A stretch of 48,585 nucleotides of DNA from a virus, in the IMG/VR virus record IMGVR_UViG_3300036892_000140, positions 1-48,585 of that record. The stretch is one strand, 5' to 3'. Each line of letters begins with the position of its first letter. Position 1 is the first letter of the stretch. Shown in pieces: positions 15,570 through 23,904 of this stretch. Below the pieces are notes generated by a model. The model saw nothing but the letters and a program-made list of their open reading frames with translations, did no database searches and was not told the origin of the DNA. The position numbers and the translations under genes were made by a program.

Positions 15570-16487
15570 ATGGAAGTCACTGGGAACTTTTCAGATTTCT
15601 ACGGCACGTCGATGCTGCCGGCGCTACGCGCGGTGATCGACCGCGGCTACAAACAGCGGCCGCAGCAGTTCTCGCAGATCTTCAACGTGCTGACGTCCAC
15701 CCGCTCGATCGAGCAGTTCTCGCAGGTGTCGGGCGTGGGGCGCTTCCTTCAGATTCCCCAAGGCGAGCCGGTGCGGCGCGACATGCCGGTGCAGGGCTTC
15801 AATTCCACCTTCAGCCACGTGCGCTATGGCCTGGCCGTTCCGGTCACCATCGATGTGGTGGAAGACGACAAGTGGGACCTGATCGGCAACATGCACAAGG
15901 ATCTGGGCTGGTCGTGTTCGGAGACCCAGGAGTTGGACGCGGTCGGCACGTTCAATAACGGCTTCAGCGGCTCCTATCTGGGGCCGGATGGCGTGGCGCT
16001 GTTCTCCGCCTCGCATCCGCTGTACAAAGTCGGCGGCGTGCAGTCGAACCTGATGACGGCGGCGGATCTGGATATGCTGAGCTTCCAGCTGGCGCTGACC
16101 CAGTTCGAAATGCAGGTGCGGCCCTCGGGCGAATTGATTCACGTGGCGCCGAGTAAGCTGATCGTGCACCCGTCGAACCGCTGGCTCTCCTATGCGCTGA
16201 CGAAATCGGGCGACGATCCGACCACCTCGGACCGTTCGGTGAACCCGTTGAAAGGCGGCGAAGACGGCATTCCAACGCCCTTCGTATGGCGTTATCTCTC
16301 GGCGCCGAACGCGTGGTTCCTGGCTGCGGTGCCGAGCGAAACCGGCCTGGTGTGGTTCTTCCGCAAGAAGCCCTACACCAAGAGCTGGACCGATGACGAC
16401 ACCGAAGTGGGTGTGACCGGCATGCGCTACAAGAAGAGCCACGGCTGGAACAACTACATCGGGCTGATTGGGAACGCGGGGCAGTGA
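15570..16487 (+). CDS. Major capsid protein (Mu gpT-like)
   Basis: A 305-aa protein that forms the capsid shell. Its order of features is typical of Mu gpT-type coat proteins: an N-terminal arm, the block around residues 40-75 (FSQIFNVLTSTRSIEQFSQVSGVG), a VPVTIDVVEDDKW strand, LFSASHPL, a central FEMQVRPSGELIHVAPSKLIVHPS segment and a C-terminal KKSHGWNNYIG strand. Its position after the scaffold and decoration genes agrees. The start is supported by AAAGGGG 7 nt upstream, inside a repeat element. Confidence 0.85.
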   Translation: MEVTGNFSDFYGTSMLPALRAVIDRGYKQRPQQFSQIFNVLTSTRSIEQFSQVSGVGRFLQIPQGEPVRRDMPVQGFNSTFSHVRYGLAVPVTIDVVEDDKWDLIGNMHKDLGWSCSETQELDAVGTFNNGFSGSYLGPDGVALFSASHPLYKVGGVQSNLMTAADLDMLSFQLALTQFEMQVRPSGELIHVAPSKLIVHPSNRWLSYALTKSGDDPTTSDRSVNPLKGGEDGIPTPFVWRYLSAPNAWFLAAVPSETGLVWFFRKKPYTKSWTDDDTEVGVTGMRYKKSHGWNNYIGLIGNAGQ

Positions 16488-16493
16488 GGGGGA

Positions 16494-16557
16494 AGAAGTC
16501 AGAATGTCGCGCCTACGGGCGCTCCGAATTCAGAATTCAGAATTCTGACTTCTGGAT
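16494..16557. repeat. Composite heptamer element with hairpin core, copy e (reverse)
   Basis: Outer perfect 12-bp inverted repeat (16494-16505 with 16542-16553). Inside it lies the reverse complement of the core, in which a 5-bp stem GCGCC/GGCGC closes a TACG tetraloop (16509-16522). Forward heptamers follow. It ends 16 nt before the next start codon. Confidence 0.85.
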
Positions 16558-16573
16558 TCTTTAGGGGGGTTCG

Positions 16574-17143
16574 ATGCCAAAGGTTGAGGGCGGCGGAACG
16601 GTTTACACGGGCGGACCGGGCTCGGCGCATCGCGGGCCGCTGTACGTCAAGTGCCCTCCTCTGCCGGGCCAGCCGGCGGGCTCGTTCACCTACCAGCAGT
16701 ACATGGACGCGGCCGGAAGCTGGGCGCTGCAAATTGCCCAGGTGACGATCCCCACGGCCTCGGTGTTGACGCTGCATAGCGTTCCGGTGAACCTCAGCTT
16801 ACTCAACGCGGTGTTTGGGGCGCCTGGGGCCGGCTATGCAATCGTTCTCGATTTCCTCACCGCCGAGTTGGTCTATAATTCGGCCACCTACGCGGCCGGT
16901 GGGGCGCTGACGATCACCTATGGATCGGGCGGCGGCGTGGCGCACGCGACCGCGATTCCCGTAGGCCTGGTGACGGCGACCGCGACGGAGGTGTTCTTCT
17001 CGCCCGGCGGCATGACCGGGGCGCAGGCTGCCTCGGCGGTGTTGAACGAAGCGCTGTGGATCCAGGCGGCGACCCAGGATTTTACCACCGGCAATAGCCC
17101 GCTGGTCCTGAACATTGGTTACCGCATTATCGGCGGATTCTAG
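16574..17143 (+). CDS. Hypothetical virion-region protein, 189 aa
   Basis: Beta-rich, Gly/Ala/Thr-rich protein with no charged helices, typical of head or tail surface proteins. No family is recognised. It starts 5-10 nt after a G6 tract that serves as its ribosome-binding site. It lies in a run of structural genes downstream of the coat. Confidence 0.6.
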   Translation: MPKVEGGGTVYTGGPGSAHRGPLYVKCPPLPGQPAGSFTYQQYMDAAGSWALQIAQVTIPTASVLTLHSVPVNLSLLNAVFGAPGAGYAIVLDFLTAELVYNSATYAAGGALTITYGSGGGVAHATAIPVGLVTATATEVFFSPGGMTGAQAASAVLNEALWIQAATQDFTTGNSPLVLNIGYRIIGGF

Positions 17144-17149
17144 CCCGCG

Positions 17150-17542
17150 ATGCCACAACAGAATTTCCCCTACAGCTTCCCGCAGGCCACCATCGCGAAC
17201 GGCGCGGCGGTCAGTAACATCGTTCAGATCGGGGTGGGGGTGCTGGTTGGGATGATCATCCCAGCGGTGTGGACGACGGCGGTGATTACTTTTCTCGCGA
17301 GCGTCGACGGCGTCAACTTCTTCGAAATGTATAGCGCCGCGGGCCAGTTGATCCAAGTGACGCCGTCGCCGACCGTGAGCACCTACGTCGCGATCGGCGA
17401 GGACTCCGACATTAAATTCGAGCACTTCCGCGGGGTGATATACCTGCAGCTGCAATCCGGCACGTCGGCGAGCCAAGTGAACCAGGCCCAGGCCAGCGTG
17501 GTTACGCTGGTAGTCGACAAATCCATCGCGGGGGCCTTCTAG
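17150..17542 (+). CDS. Hypothetical virion-region protein, 130 aa
   Basis: Beta-sandwich-like sequence with alternating hydrophobics (VSNIVQIGVGVLVGMIIPAVW is hydrophobic, but the rest is beta). The pattern SVDGVNFFEMY resembles small phage proteins whose strands hold an expected value plus noise-type domain. Probable decoration or tail protein; not otherwise recognised. Confidence 0.55.
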   Translation: MPQQNFPYSFPQATIANGAAVSNIVQIGVGVLVGMIIPAVWTTAVITFLASVDGVNFFEMYSAAGQLIQVTPSPTVSTYVAIGEDSDIKFEHFRGVIYLQLQSGTSASQVNQAQASVVTLVVDKSIAGAF

Positions 17543-17543
17543 T

Positions 17544-18044
17544 GTGCGGACGCGGTGGTGTGTGTGTGGCGGCCTACTAGCGGTCGCTTTTCTCCTACTG
17601 CCCGAGCCGCATTTTGTCCTAGCCCAATTCAGACCTGGCACCAATACGCCCACCGGTCTGCCGCCCAGCGTTCCACAGAAAGGCCCAGCGTGGTATCCAG
17701 GGCGCATCGCCTTTATCGACGCGCAAGGGTTGCTGGATGGCATCACGGGGACGCTCACCAATTGCGTGCTGGTGGATGGCAGCTCGGCGCCGTGCAGCGC
17801 GGGGAGCCCCAGCAGCGGGCCATCGTTTTCTGACGCTGAAACGCCCAGCGGAACGGTGAACGGATCCAACACGGTGTTTACGCTGGCTAACGCTCCGAGT
17901 CCGGCGGCGAGCTTGGTTCTGGTGCTGAATACTGCGGTGCAGACCGCTGGTTCCGATTACTCGCTGTCGGGCGCCAGCATCACCTTCATCAACGGTGTGG
18001 TGCCACAGACGGGCGCGACGCTGCGGGCCTGGTATCGGCACTGA
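17544..18044 (+). CDS. Secreted fibre-like protein with signal peptide, 166 aa
   Basis: The N-terminus (residues 1-28) is a clear Sec signal: MRTRW, a hydrophobic core GGLLAVAFLLLP and a VLAQ cleavage site. A proline-rich linker follows, then a Cys pair (NCVLVDGSSAPC). The C-terminal beta domain (from residue 96) reads P-S-G-x-VNGSNTVFTL, DYSLSGASITF, G-A-T-LRAWY, a pattern common at the ends of phage fibres. It is similar in plan to the protein at 11248. GTG start. Export of a phage fibre-like protein is unusual. Confidence 0.65.
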   Translation: MRTRWCVCGGLLAVAFLLLPEPHFVLAQFRPGTNTPTGLPPSVPQKGPAWYPGRIAFIDAQGLLDGITGTLTNCVLVDGSSAPCSAGSPSSGPSFSDAETPSGTVNGSNTVFTLANAPSPAASLVLVLNTAVQTAGSDYSLSGASITFINGVVPQTGATLRAWYRH

Positions 18045-18049
18045 GGGAA

Positions 18050-18078
18050 GATGAGAATTCAGAATTCAGAATTCAGAA
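18050..18078. repeat. Heptamer repeat, CAGAATT family, copy f1
   Basis: Three to four forward units overlapping the start codon of the 422-aa fibre-like gene and translated RIQNSEFR. It faces a reverse array at 18108-18138, so the pair can fold into a long imperfect hairpin with a 30-nt loop. Confidence 0.85.
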
Positions 18079-19319
18079 TGGGGCGGCCCTCGAGCTGGTG
18101 TGTGGCCTTCTGGATTCTGGCTTCTGGATTCTCGCTTCCCGCTCAAACCCTCCTCAACCTGAAGACGCAGGCGGAGAACGTGGATTTCACGCTGATGTCG
18201 CCGACCAAACCGTTTCAAATGGGCGGGAGTCTGCCGGCGACGTGTCCGCAGGGCGCGATGTTCTTCAAAACGGGAGCGCCGAGCGGCCAGAATGTATATG
18301 GCTGTATATTGACCAACGTGTGGGCGCTGGAGGGCGGGAACGCGGGCGGCGGGGTATGGGGATCGATCACGGGCACGCTCGCGAGCCAGACGGACCTGGC
18401 GGCGGCGCTAGCGGGGTTGGTGAGCCTTACGGGGAGCTACGCTTCGCCCGGGTGGTTGACGGCGATCAATTGGGGGATTATAGCCGGTGCACCGTCTATA
18501 ACCGGGCTGACCGTGGTGACGGCGGTGGGGTCGCCTGGCAGCAACACCAACGTGGCGACGGAAGCGGCTGTGCGGTCAGCGATCACGGCGGCCGTGAGCG
18601 GCGTGACGGGGCCGGGAACGACAACCACGGGGTATCTGGCGGCCTGGGGGAACACGGCTGGCACGGCGCTGAGCGTGGGATTGGCGACCTCGGCCACGCC
18701 GGGCGCGAATACAGTTCCGCAGTCGGGAGCCGGGGGACTTCTAGCTGCAGGATGGCTTCCACCGCCCGGCGTGACCACGCTGGGCGGCGTGGAGTCCAAG
18801 GACTGCTCGAGCGGTGGCGAGGTGGTGCAGAAGATCAACACCGATGGCTCGGTCACCTGCGTGGGCTCGGGCGCCGGCACGACCATCACGATTCAGGTCA
18901 ATGGCATCGTGGCTGGGGCGGAGACCGCGCTCAATCTGATCCCTGGAACCGGGATCGGTTGGAACTGTGTGGACAACGTGGGCGTGGCCATCAACTGCAC
19001 GCCCTCCTACAACGGGGCGCTGATCCCGACGCACGACACCATCCACGCCAACGAGAGCTACTGCAAATCCAGCAACGGTACAGCGGGCTACACCTGCTCG
19101 ATGCCCAACAAGGCGCTCACCGCCTACCAGGAGGGTCAGATGTTTCTGCTGAATCCGGACACGACGTGCGCGACCACCTGCACGCTCAACATCGACACCA
19201 TCGGAGTGATCACCATCACGCGCAAAGACGGCCTGACCGCGCCAGGCGGCGCGCTGGTGGCCGGCCAGGCGCAGCCGATCTGGTTCGATGGGGCAATTTT
19301 CAGGTTGGTGAACGAATAG
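18051..19319 (+). CDS. Tail-fibre-like protein with repeat-encoded signal peptide
   Basis: A 422-aa protein. From the internal ATG at 18078 the N-terminus is a signal peptide (MGRPSSWCVA, core FWILASGFSL, cleavage near PAQ); the core is encoded by reverse heptamers. The WGSITGTLASQTDLAAAL block (about residue 105) is a common phage fibre motif preceding a shaft. The shaft (140-250) is Gly/Thr/Ala-rich. The C-terminal part contains several closely spaced Cys pairs and a GQMFLLNPDTTC block. Probable receptor-binding or surface protein; secretion is inferred from the signal and the cysteines. Confidence 0.7.
   Translation: MRIQNSEFRMGRPSSWCVAFWILASGFSLPAQTLLNLKTQAENVDFTLMSPTKPFQMGGSLPATCPQGAMFFKTGAPSGQNVYGCILTNVWALEGGNAGGGVWGSITGTLASQTDLAAALAGLVSLTGSYASPGWLTAINWGIIAGAPSITGLTVVTAVGSPGSNTNVATEAAVRSAITAAVSGVTGPGTTTTGYLAAWGNTAGTALSVGLATSATPGANTVPQSGAGGLLAAGWLPPPGVTTLGGVESKDCSSGGEVVQKINTDGSVTCVGSGAGTTITIQVNGIVAGAETALNLIPGTGIGWNCVDNVGVAINCTPSYNGALIPTHDTIHANESYCKSSNGTAGYTCSMPNKALTAYQEGQMFLLNPDTTCATTCTLNIDTIGVITITRKDGLTAPGGALVAGQAQPIWFDGAIFRLVNE
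18108..18138. repeat. Heptamer repeat, CAGAATT family, copy f2 (reverse)
   Basis: Four reverse units (TTCTGGA, TTCTGGC, TTCTGGA, TTCTCGC) in the coding sequence of the fibre-like protein. In this frame they read FWILASGFSL, the hydrophobic core of the predicted signal peptide. Confidence 0.85.
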
Positions 19320-19320
19320 G

Positions 19321-19354
19321 AAGAAGCCAGGAGTCAGAATCCAGAATTCAGAAT
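19321..19354. repeat. Heptamer repeat, CAGAATT family, copy g
   Basis: About four forward units (AGCCAGG, AGTCAGA, ATCCAGA, ATTCAGA) filling the whole gap between two genes; the last unit runs into the ATG at 19353. No separate ribosome-binding site is visible apart from the AGGAG contained in the array. Confidence 0.8.
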
Positions 19355-20534
19355 GGCTACCTACGGACAGATTCGCTTAAGGCTTTCCAAGCTCGCCGCG
19401 GGCGTCGATCGCGAGCTGATCGACGGCTGGATTCAAGACCGCTATACCCAGATCCTCGACCGGCTGCCGTGGAAGCGCCTGGAGGGCGAGACGGTGATCC
19501 AGTCGCCGCCGAGCTACCAGGTGGGCACGGTCACGGCGACGCAGGGGTCGAACGCGATCGTGGGTGTGGGAACAGCGTGGACCCAGGCCATGAACGGGCT
19601 CATGATCCGCATTGCCAACGACCAGGAGTTTTATGTCTTCACGTACGTGGACGCGACCGACGCTACTCTCGACCGGCCCTATGAGGCCCAGACCGATTCG
19701 ATTTCGGCCTCGGCGATCGCCACGGCCGGCGCCGGCTACCAGGTGGGGGATCTGTTCTGGATCGCGAATCCGGACGGTCTGGGCGCGTCGGGGATCATCC
19801 AGAGCGCGGTCGCGGGCGCGGTAACCGGCTACAGCATCACTAGTCCAGGGAACGCGTTTAGCGTGGCATCGGGCGTGGCGACCACCACCAGCGGCGCGGG
19901 CTCGGGGTTCACCCTGAACATTTTGACGGTGGGGATTTCCTCGGGCCTGGCGTATCGCATCGACCAGAACATCTTCACGCTGCCCTACGATTGCCGGGTG
20001 CTGCGGGCGGTGCGGCGCTTCCATCCACCGGGCGAGTTGAAAGTGATCTCGCCGGGAGAACTCAACCGCATCGCGCCGGGGCGCCTGGTCTATGGGACGC
20101 CGCGCTATGCGGTGCAGACTTGGGATGCGGACACAAGTCCGCCGCTGATGCAGCTGGAGCTGTCTCCGATTCCCGCGAGCCCGGATTCACTCGGCAACAC
20201 GCTGTCGTTCGCGGTGGATTACATCTACGACCAGCCGGACCTGGTGGCGTCCAACACCAGCTTTAGCCTGTTGCCGTGGGCGCGGCCGGCGGCGTTGATC
20301 AAAGGCGTGCAGGCCGACATCGCGGAGTGGCAGGAGAAACTCACGCTGGCCGAGGCGCGCGAGGCCGCGTTTGAAAAGCTGGTCAAGCAGATGGCGATGA
20401 TTAACGCGTTACAGCGCGGGCCACAGGCGCTACGGCTAGCGCCGGAGCTGCGGGGGCGCGGGACGCCGGTGGGCTATCACCGGGCGAAGCACGCGGACCG
20501 GGACTATTTTGGCGAGGACGAGTACGATGCCTAG
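19353..20534 (+). CDS. Head-tail adaptor-like protein with inserted beta module
   Basis: A 393-aa protein. The N-terminal helical part (residues 1-50, ending LPWKRLEG) and the C-terminal part (from about 205: YRIDQNIFTLPYDCRVLRAVR, then a helix-rich end) resemble podovirus head-completion or tail-adaptor proteins. Inserted between them (about 55-205) is a beta-rich segment with the pattern GTVTATQGSNAIVGVGTAWTQAM that recurs in the 1352-aa hub protein. Position after capsid genes agrees. It would join portal and tail. Confidence 0.6.
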   Translation: MATYGQIRLRLSKLAAGVDRELIDGWIQDRYTQILDRLPWKRLEGETVIQSPPSYQVGTVTATQGSNAIVGVGTAWTQAMNGLMIRIANDQEFYVFTYVDATDATLDRPYEAQTDSISASAIATAGAGYQVGDLFWIANPDGLGASGIIQSAVAGAVTGYSITSPGNAFSVASGVATTTSGAGSGFTLNILTVGISSGLAYRIDQNIFTLPYDCRVLRAVRRFHPPGELKVISPGELNRIAPGRLVYGTPRYAVQTWDADTSPPLMQLELSPIPASPDSLGNTLSFAVDYIYDQPDLVASNTSFSLLPWARPAALIKGVQADIAEWQEKLTLAEAREAAFEKLVKQMAMINALQRGPQALRLAPELRGRGTPVGYHRAKHADRDYFGEDEYDA

Positions 20535-20820
20535 CACCTCCGGTTGGTACGCAAGGAACGCGGATAAAATTCTAGCGCGGCTCCGGGAGCGATATGCCGC
20601 GGAGCATCCCGTCCCGAGTCGCCGCGGTGGGCCGCGCGGCCCGCGCAGATCGCGTGAGGATGCGCTGAAGGCCAAGGCCGAGCAAATGCGCGATAGGCTG
20701 GAGAAGCGGCGCGCGAAAGCTCTGGCGCCCAAGAAAGCCGACGACCGGGAGCATGTTCGGGCACTGGGGCGCGCGCGCCAGGCGCGAGTGCGGGCGAAGC
20801 GGAGGGCGGCCGCCGCGTGA
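20527..20820 (+). CDS. Small very basic protein, 97 aa
   Basis: About a third of the residues are Arg or Lys, arranged in helical stretches (residues 43-95). This is reminiscent of DNA-condensing or ribosomal-like proteins. ATG at 20527 overlaps the upstream stop by 8 nt; the stop overlaps the next GTG start. DNA binding is likely from composition. The tight overlaps suggest it is expressed. Confidence 0.5.
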   Translation: MPSTSGWYARNADKILARLRERYAAEHPVPSRRGGPRGPRRSREDALKAKAEQMRDRLEKRRAKALAPKKADDREHVRALGRARQARVRAKRRAAAA

Positions 20821-21518
20821 CAGCTTCTGACATGCAGGACCGGTTGCTGGAGCGCCTCGGCGACAGCGCCTCTGGCGAATACGTCCAGGTCGGCTACTAC
20901 ACGCCCACCGAGGCCCTCAACTGGCTGAACGCCGCCCAGCGCATCTTCGTGCTTCTGACGCTATGCCTGGAGAATACCCAGGTCTTTGAGCTGGCGGCGA
21001 ACCAAACGTTTTACAGCATGCTGAATCAGTACGCCGATTGGATGCTGCCGCTGCGCGTCCGCATTGCCGGCGGCGCGCATCTGCGGCCGGCGCGGTTAAG
21101 CGACATGGCGGCGTACGACGCGAGTTGGAGCGTGAGTCCGGGCGTGCCCGCGCGCTACGCGCTGGTGGGATTCGATCTGTTCGCGATTTACCAGCAGCCT
21201 CTCGCGCTGACCTCGATCGACATCACCTACGCCTGCTGCCCGCCCACGCTGGTGAATCCGGGCGATGTGCCGGCGATTCCGGCCGAGTACCATCCGGTGC
21301 TGATCGACGGGGCAATTCCATTGTGTCGGGCGAAAGAAGGCGGCGGGGAGTTCCAGAAGGTGCTGCCGCACTGGGATGTGTTCATGGACGCGGCCGGGAA
21401 GCTGGGGGAGTATGTGAGGGCGCGGAACCAGGAGCAGGGGTACGACCGGATGCCGGCGGAATTGAAGCGGTTCGATCGCTCGAAACTGCTGATGCAGAAA
21501 GTGGGGAAGGTTGCCTGA
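20817..21518 (+). CDS. Head-tail adaptor-like protein 2
   Basis: A 233-aa protein starting with GTG. The plan matches the other adaptor-like proteins in this block: N-terminal helices (YTPTEALNWLNAAQRIFVLLT), a beta sandwich (residues 55-155, including LRPARLSDMAAYDASW) and C-terminal helices. Such proteins contact the portal or tail. Three adaptor-like genes within 4.5 kb suggest a multi-ring connector. Assigned by pattern. Confidence 0.55.
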   Translation: MTASDMQDRLLERLGDSASGEYVQVGYYTPTEALNWLNAAQRIFVLLTLCLENTQVFELAANQTFYSMLNQYADWMLPLRVRIAGGAHLRPARLSDMAAYDASWSVSPGVPARYALVGFDLFAIYQQPLALTSIDITYACCPPTLVNPGDVPAIPAEYHPVLIDGAIPLCRAKEGGGEFQKVLPHWDVFMDAAGKLGEYVRARNQEQGYDRMPAELKRFDRSKLLMQKVGKVA

Positions 21519-21519
21519 G

Positions 21520-21717
21520 ATGAGCATGCCTAACATCACGCGGGAACAGGTGGAGGAGCGCGGTCACGACCTTGCGCGGCAGCTAGCGGCGGCGCGGAAG
21601 CAGATCGCCGACGGCGAGGCCACCGCCCACGCCATCGACGGCGCGATCCAGGAGAACCGCTATTACCTGAAGCTGATCGCCGAACAGGAGCAGGCGCAGG
21701 CGGCGCTCAATGCCTAA
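21520..21717 (+). CDS. Short coiled-coil protein, 65 aa
   Basis: Almost wholly alpha-helical (EQVEERGHDLARQLAAARKQIADGEATAHAIDGAIQENRYYLKLI), with a heptad pattern compatible with a trimeric or dimeric coil. It starts 1 nt after the upstream stop and overlaps the downstream start by 8 nt. Possible chaperone, needle or linker. Confidence 0.6.
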   Translation: MSMPNITREQVEERGHDLARQLAAARKQIADGEATAHAIDGAIQENRYYLKLIAEQEQAQAALNA

Positions 21718-23083
21718 TTCCTCCGTAGCGATCACGCCGGGCGCCGGCGCCAACATCGCCGTGAACGTCGTATCCGGCCTCGACATGCAGGTGATCAAGG
21801 CCGACTGGGGCGGCGACGGCGCTTCCATCCCGGCCTCGAGCGACGGCACGCACGGCCTGGATGTCCACGTGAAGTTGGTCGACGGCGTGGTGGTGGTCAA
21901 CAATCCCACGGCTGCGAACCTGCAGGCGTGGGTGACCAACACGGTGGCGGTAAGCGCGGCGAGTGCGCTGCCGGTGAGCGCTCCGGCGACCGCGCCGGTG
22001 GCTGTGCAGCTCTCCAACGGATCCGCGTCAATTTCGACGCTGCCAGTATCTGGCACCGTGACGGCTGTCCAAGGGACACCGGCGGCGGCGAGCTCGCCAT
22101 GGCCCATCGAAATCACGGATGGCAGCAATGGCGTGGTAGCGGTCTCGACCATCGGTGGCGCGAAAGCGCTGAACGTCAACGTGCTGCAAAGCGCGGCGTC
22201 GGGCTCCCAGGTCGACGACAGCACCTTCACCGAGGGGACGACGCAGGTCAACGTGATCGCGGGCGAGTACAACACGTCGGCCGGCGCGGTCACATCCGGC
22301 AAAGCCGCGGGCTGCCAGATCACCCAGTATCGCGGGCTGCACGTGAACCTCCGCAACTCGAGCGGCGCGGAGCTGGGGCTGAGCACGGCGCCGGTGCGGA
22401 CGGATCCCACGGGGACGACGACGCAGCCGGTGTCGGGCACCGTCGCCGCCACGCTGAGCACTTCGACCAACGCGGGCGCGGCGGCCAACACCTCCGATTA
22501 CGACACCGGCGCCGGCACGGACACGATGACAATGTTCGGCGTGGCGCTCCCTGCCAATGGCGGAGCGGTGGCGGGCGGGACGGCCACCAATCCGCTTCGG
22601 ACGGATCCGACTGGGACGACGACGCAGCCGGTGAACGTGGGTCAGGTCCTGGGCTCGGCAGTGAGCGCGGCGAATCCGCTGCCGGCGCAGCTGTCGGTGG
22701 GCAGCGCGGCAGTGACGGCGGTGAGTGCTGGCGCCGGCAATCCGCTGCCGACGTTGAATCAGCCGAGTCCTTCGGGTTGGTGGAGGTTTGTGGCTCCGTT
22801 TACCGCCAGCCAGAGCGCACAGGTGTTGCATACGCCCGCAAGCGGCAAAACCGGCTACATCGAGGGTTTCATTGTCTGTGTGACTACGGCTGGAGTGTTC
22901 CAAATCTACGACAGCACCTTCTCGACGAGCACGCTGCTTTTCGATGGGTATCTTCCGGTCGGAGCCTATCTGGTTGTCACGCCGTCGCGTCCATTGCCCC
23001 AGGCGGCGGCCAACAACGTTCTGCGATACAACTCAGACTCCACCGTGGTGGGGACGGTCACGATTTGGGGTTACGACAACTAG
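21710..23083 (+). CDS. Repetitive tail or fibre protein, 457 aa
   Basis: Low-complexity beta-rich protein dominated by Ala, Val, Thr, Ser and Gly. The segment RTDPTGTTTQPV occurs twice (about residues 225 and 298), each preceded by a Gly/Ala-rich strand, and shorter VSAASALPV and VSAANPLPAQL elements recur. The C-terminal 110 residues (from SGWWRFVAPF) look like a compact beta-sandwich head ending VGTVTIWGYDN. Likely an elongated virion-surface protein; no catalytic motif is visible. Confidence 0.65.
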   Translation: MPNSSVAITPGAGANIAVNVVSGLDMQVIKADWGGDGASIPASSDGTHGLDVHVKLVDGVVVVNNPTAANLQAWVTNTVAVSAASALPVSAPATAPVAVQLSNGSASISTLPVSGTVTAVQGTPAAASSPWPIEITDGSNGVVAVSTIGGAKALNVNVLQSAASGSQVDDSTFTEGTTQVNVIAGEYNTSAGAVTSGKAAGCQITQYRGLHVNLRNSSGAELGLSTAPVRTDPTGTTTQPVSGTVAATLSTSTNAGAAANTSDYDTGAGTDTMTMFGVALPANGGAVAGGTATNPLRTDPTGTTTQPVNVGQVLGSAVSAANPLPAQLSVGSAAVTAVSAGAGNPLPTLNQPSPSGWWRFVAPFTASQSAQVLHTPASGKTGYIEGFIVCVTTAGVFQIYDSTFSTSTLLFDGYLPVGAYLVVTPSRPLPQAAANNVLRYNSDSTVVGTVTIWGYDN

Positions 23084-23092
23084 CGGGGTTAG

Positions 23093-23758
23093 ATGCTCGC
23101 TCTCTTACTTGCTCCGCAACCGCCTCCGCCCTCCGCCGAGTTCATCAACATGGCGCTGGTCGCCAATGACCTCTACAGCGCCCTCAACGCCGCTGGTCCG
23201 GGCGACCTGGTCTTCTGGACGCAAGCCGAGCTCTACCTCTACATCGATGAGGCGGCGCAGCGCCTCGCGCGGACCTGCGGGGTGTGGGTGGAGCGCGATA
23301 CGACCACGATTACCGAGGCAGGCGAAGGCGTGTACGCGCTCCCGCCGGCGCAGGTGTCGACGGTGCAGGCGGACTTGAATGGCCTGGTGTTGCAGCCGCG
23401 CACCGTGGCTGAGTTGGAGGCGCTGGACGCCAGCTGGCCGCTGACAGAGGGACCGCCGGTGGCCTTCGTCCAGAACCTCCAGGGGCTTGCGCAAATCGTG
23501 TTGTATCCGGCGCCGGACGACAACAATGGCGGCTTGTCCGTAGGCTTGATCCTGCGCGAGTTCCCGATCGCGCCGACGGCGAGCAATCCGTTCCTGGCGG
23601 CGCCGACGTGCGTGCGGGAGTACTTCACGTTTCGGGCGTTGGAGGCGGCGCGCGGGAAGCAATCGAAGGCGGAGATGCCGGACGTGGCGGCGTGGATAGG
23701 GAAGACCGCGGGGATGCTGGAGCAGGTCATGACGGAACTCTGGGGGACCGCTCAGTGA
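23093..23758 (+). CDS. Head-tail adaptor-like protein 3
   Basis: A 221-aa protein with N-terminal helices (residues 17-55), a beta region containing YALPPAQVSTVQADLNG and LVLQPRTVAELEALDASWP, and a C-terminal helix bundle (REYFTFRALEAARGKQSKAEMPDVAAWIGKTAGMLEQVMTEL). This is the usual order in podovirus adaptor or gp6-type proteins. The start TTG/ATG near 23093 is uncertain; an internal ATG at 23150 (MALVAND) is also plausible. Its last 14 codons are duplicated at 23889-23933. Confidence 0.6.
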   Translation: MLALLLAPQPPPPSAEFINMALVANDLYSALNAAGPGDLVFWTQAELYLYIDEAAQRLARTCGVWVERDTTTITEAGEGVYALPPAQVSTVQADLNGLVLQPRTVAELEALDASWPLTEGPPVAFVQNLQGLAQIVLYPAPDDNNGGLSVGLILREFPIAPTASNPFLAAPTCVREYFTFRALEAARGKQSKAEMPDVAAWIGKTAGMLEQVMTELWGTAQ

Positions 23759-23904
23759 AGTATACGCGCAAGCTGTCCGAGGGGAAGATGGCCAGGGTTA
23801 AGGGAGCAATTCGCCGCGCAAAGAGTGCCGCAGCGAAGAAACTGCGTCCAGATTGGAACCTCGTGACCAGACGCTGGCGACCGCGCGGATTCTGGAGCAA
23901 GTGA
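23755..23904 (+). CDS. Tiny basic protein, 49 aa
   Basis: GTG start overlaps the upstream stop by 4 nt. Strongly basic (KYTRKLSEGKMARVKGAIRRAKSAAAKKLR). Its 3' end runs out of frame through a duplicated copy of the preceding gene's tail. It may be a genuine small DNA-binding protein or a by-product of the duplication. Confidence 0.35.
   Translation: MKYTRKLSEGKMARVKGAIRRAKSAAAKKLRPDWNLVTRRWRPRGFWSK

Noticed and set aside
18098-19684. Plus-strand frame of 528 codons over the fibre gene
   Set aside because: Runs through the fibre gene and into the adaptor gene in another frame, with Arg/Asp/Gly/His-rich shadow composition. The fibre frame has coherent motifs.
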